Part shown: positions 63,967 through 64,000 of the stretch, piece by piece
Layout of the letters: each line of letters begins with the position of its first letter
How positions within the stretch are numbered: the stretch's first letter is position 1
Assembly: GCA_965225625.1 (NCBI GenBank)
Contig: CBDDBH010000034.1
Coordinates: forward strand, 434,001-498,000
Origin: CBDDBH01 sp965225625
GTDB taxonomy: Bacteria; Pseudomonadota; Gammaproteobacteria; JADZEE01
Direction: 5' to 3'
Length of the DNA stretch: 64,000 bases
Position numbers and translations under genes: made by a program
Notes under the pieces: model-generated
Told to the model about the DNA's origin: nothing
Database searches by the model: none
What the model saw: only the letters and a program-made list of their open reading frames with translations

Positions 63967-64000
63967 CCGGGCGACTGATTACGGAGTAGGGGATCGCGGC

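Noticed and set aside
63786..64000. tRNA or rRNA gene near the right edge
   Set aside because: A GC-rich discriminator follows TATAAT but no cloverleaf or rRNA sequence is visible before the window ends.

Overview
The window is a contiguous piece of a bacterial chromosome with dense, short-gapped genes, moderate GC content and no sign of phage, plasmid, IS element, CRISPR array, tRNA or rRNA. Gene content and order point to a gammaproteobacterium: dksA-gluQ, smc-zipA-ligA, the sigma-E locus rpoE-rseA-rseB-degP followed by lepA-lepB-DUF4845-rnc-era-recO-acpS, rne divergent from rluC, and yceD-rpmF-plsX-fabD-fabG-acpP-fabF-mltG-tmk-holB-pilZ-tatD. A squalene-hopene cyclase and a DksA with a long Lys/Ala-rich tail suggest a lineage outside the enteric bacteria, perhaps near the Xanthomonadales/Nevskiales/Steroidobacterales/Woeseiales. 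That placement is inference.

Layout. 0-3.2 kb: 5' part of metH (B12-dependent methionine synthase), minus strand, running off the left edge. 3.4-9.1 kb: lemA plus an M48 membrane protease, ettA, a PduO-type cobalamin adenosyltransferase and a retropepsin-like periplasmic protease. 9.2-15.2 kb: acs, a DAHP synthase with altered active-site residues, then gluQ, dksA, cysZ-like and queF on the minus strand. 15.3-23.6 kb: smc, zipA, ligA, a GAF-like/GGDEF diguanylate cyclase and an SDR. 23.7-35 kb: the envelope-stress sigma factor with its anti-sigma system, then translation, secretion and RNA-processing genes up to prfC. 35-38 kb: rne with a roughly 390-nt structured leader. 38-50 kb: rluC, sppA, the Maf protein, then the phospholipid/fatty-acid superoperon through tatD. 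50-56 kb: a cysteine-desulfurase-like aminotransferase, a TetR regulator coupled to shc, and a phosphatase/MFS pair. 56-64 kb: an accessory catabolic region with an omega-aminotransferase, an FMN 2-hydroxyacid dehydrogenase, an amidase, a FAD-linked 2-hydroxyacid dehydrogenase, a secreted cupin and an aromatic-acid-type MFS transporter.

The most notable structure not explained by genes is a dispersed short repeat with core ATATTGCAYGAAGG. It occurs six times between 4.1 and 46.2 kb, at gene boundaries and in both orientations. Other points of interest are six near-identical 21-bp units inside dksA, a nested inverted repeat in the rne leader, absence of fabH and pdxJ from otherwise conserved operons, a duplicated short motif in the RNase E tail, a candidate sigma-E promoter flanked by direct repeats upstream of rpoE, and a perfect 8-bp operator-like inverted repeat in front of the FMN dehydrogenase gene. 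No clearly new multi-gene defence or mobile system was found.
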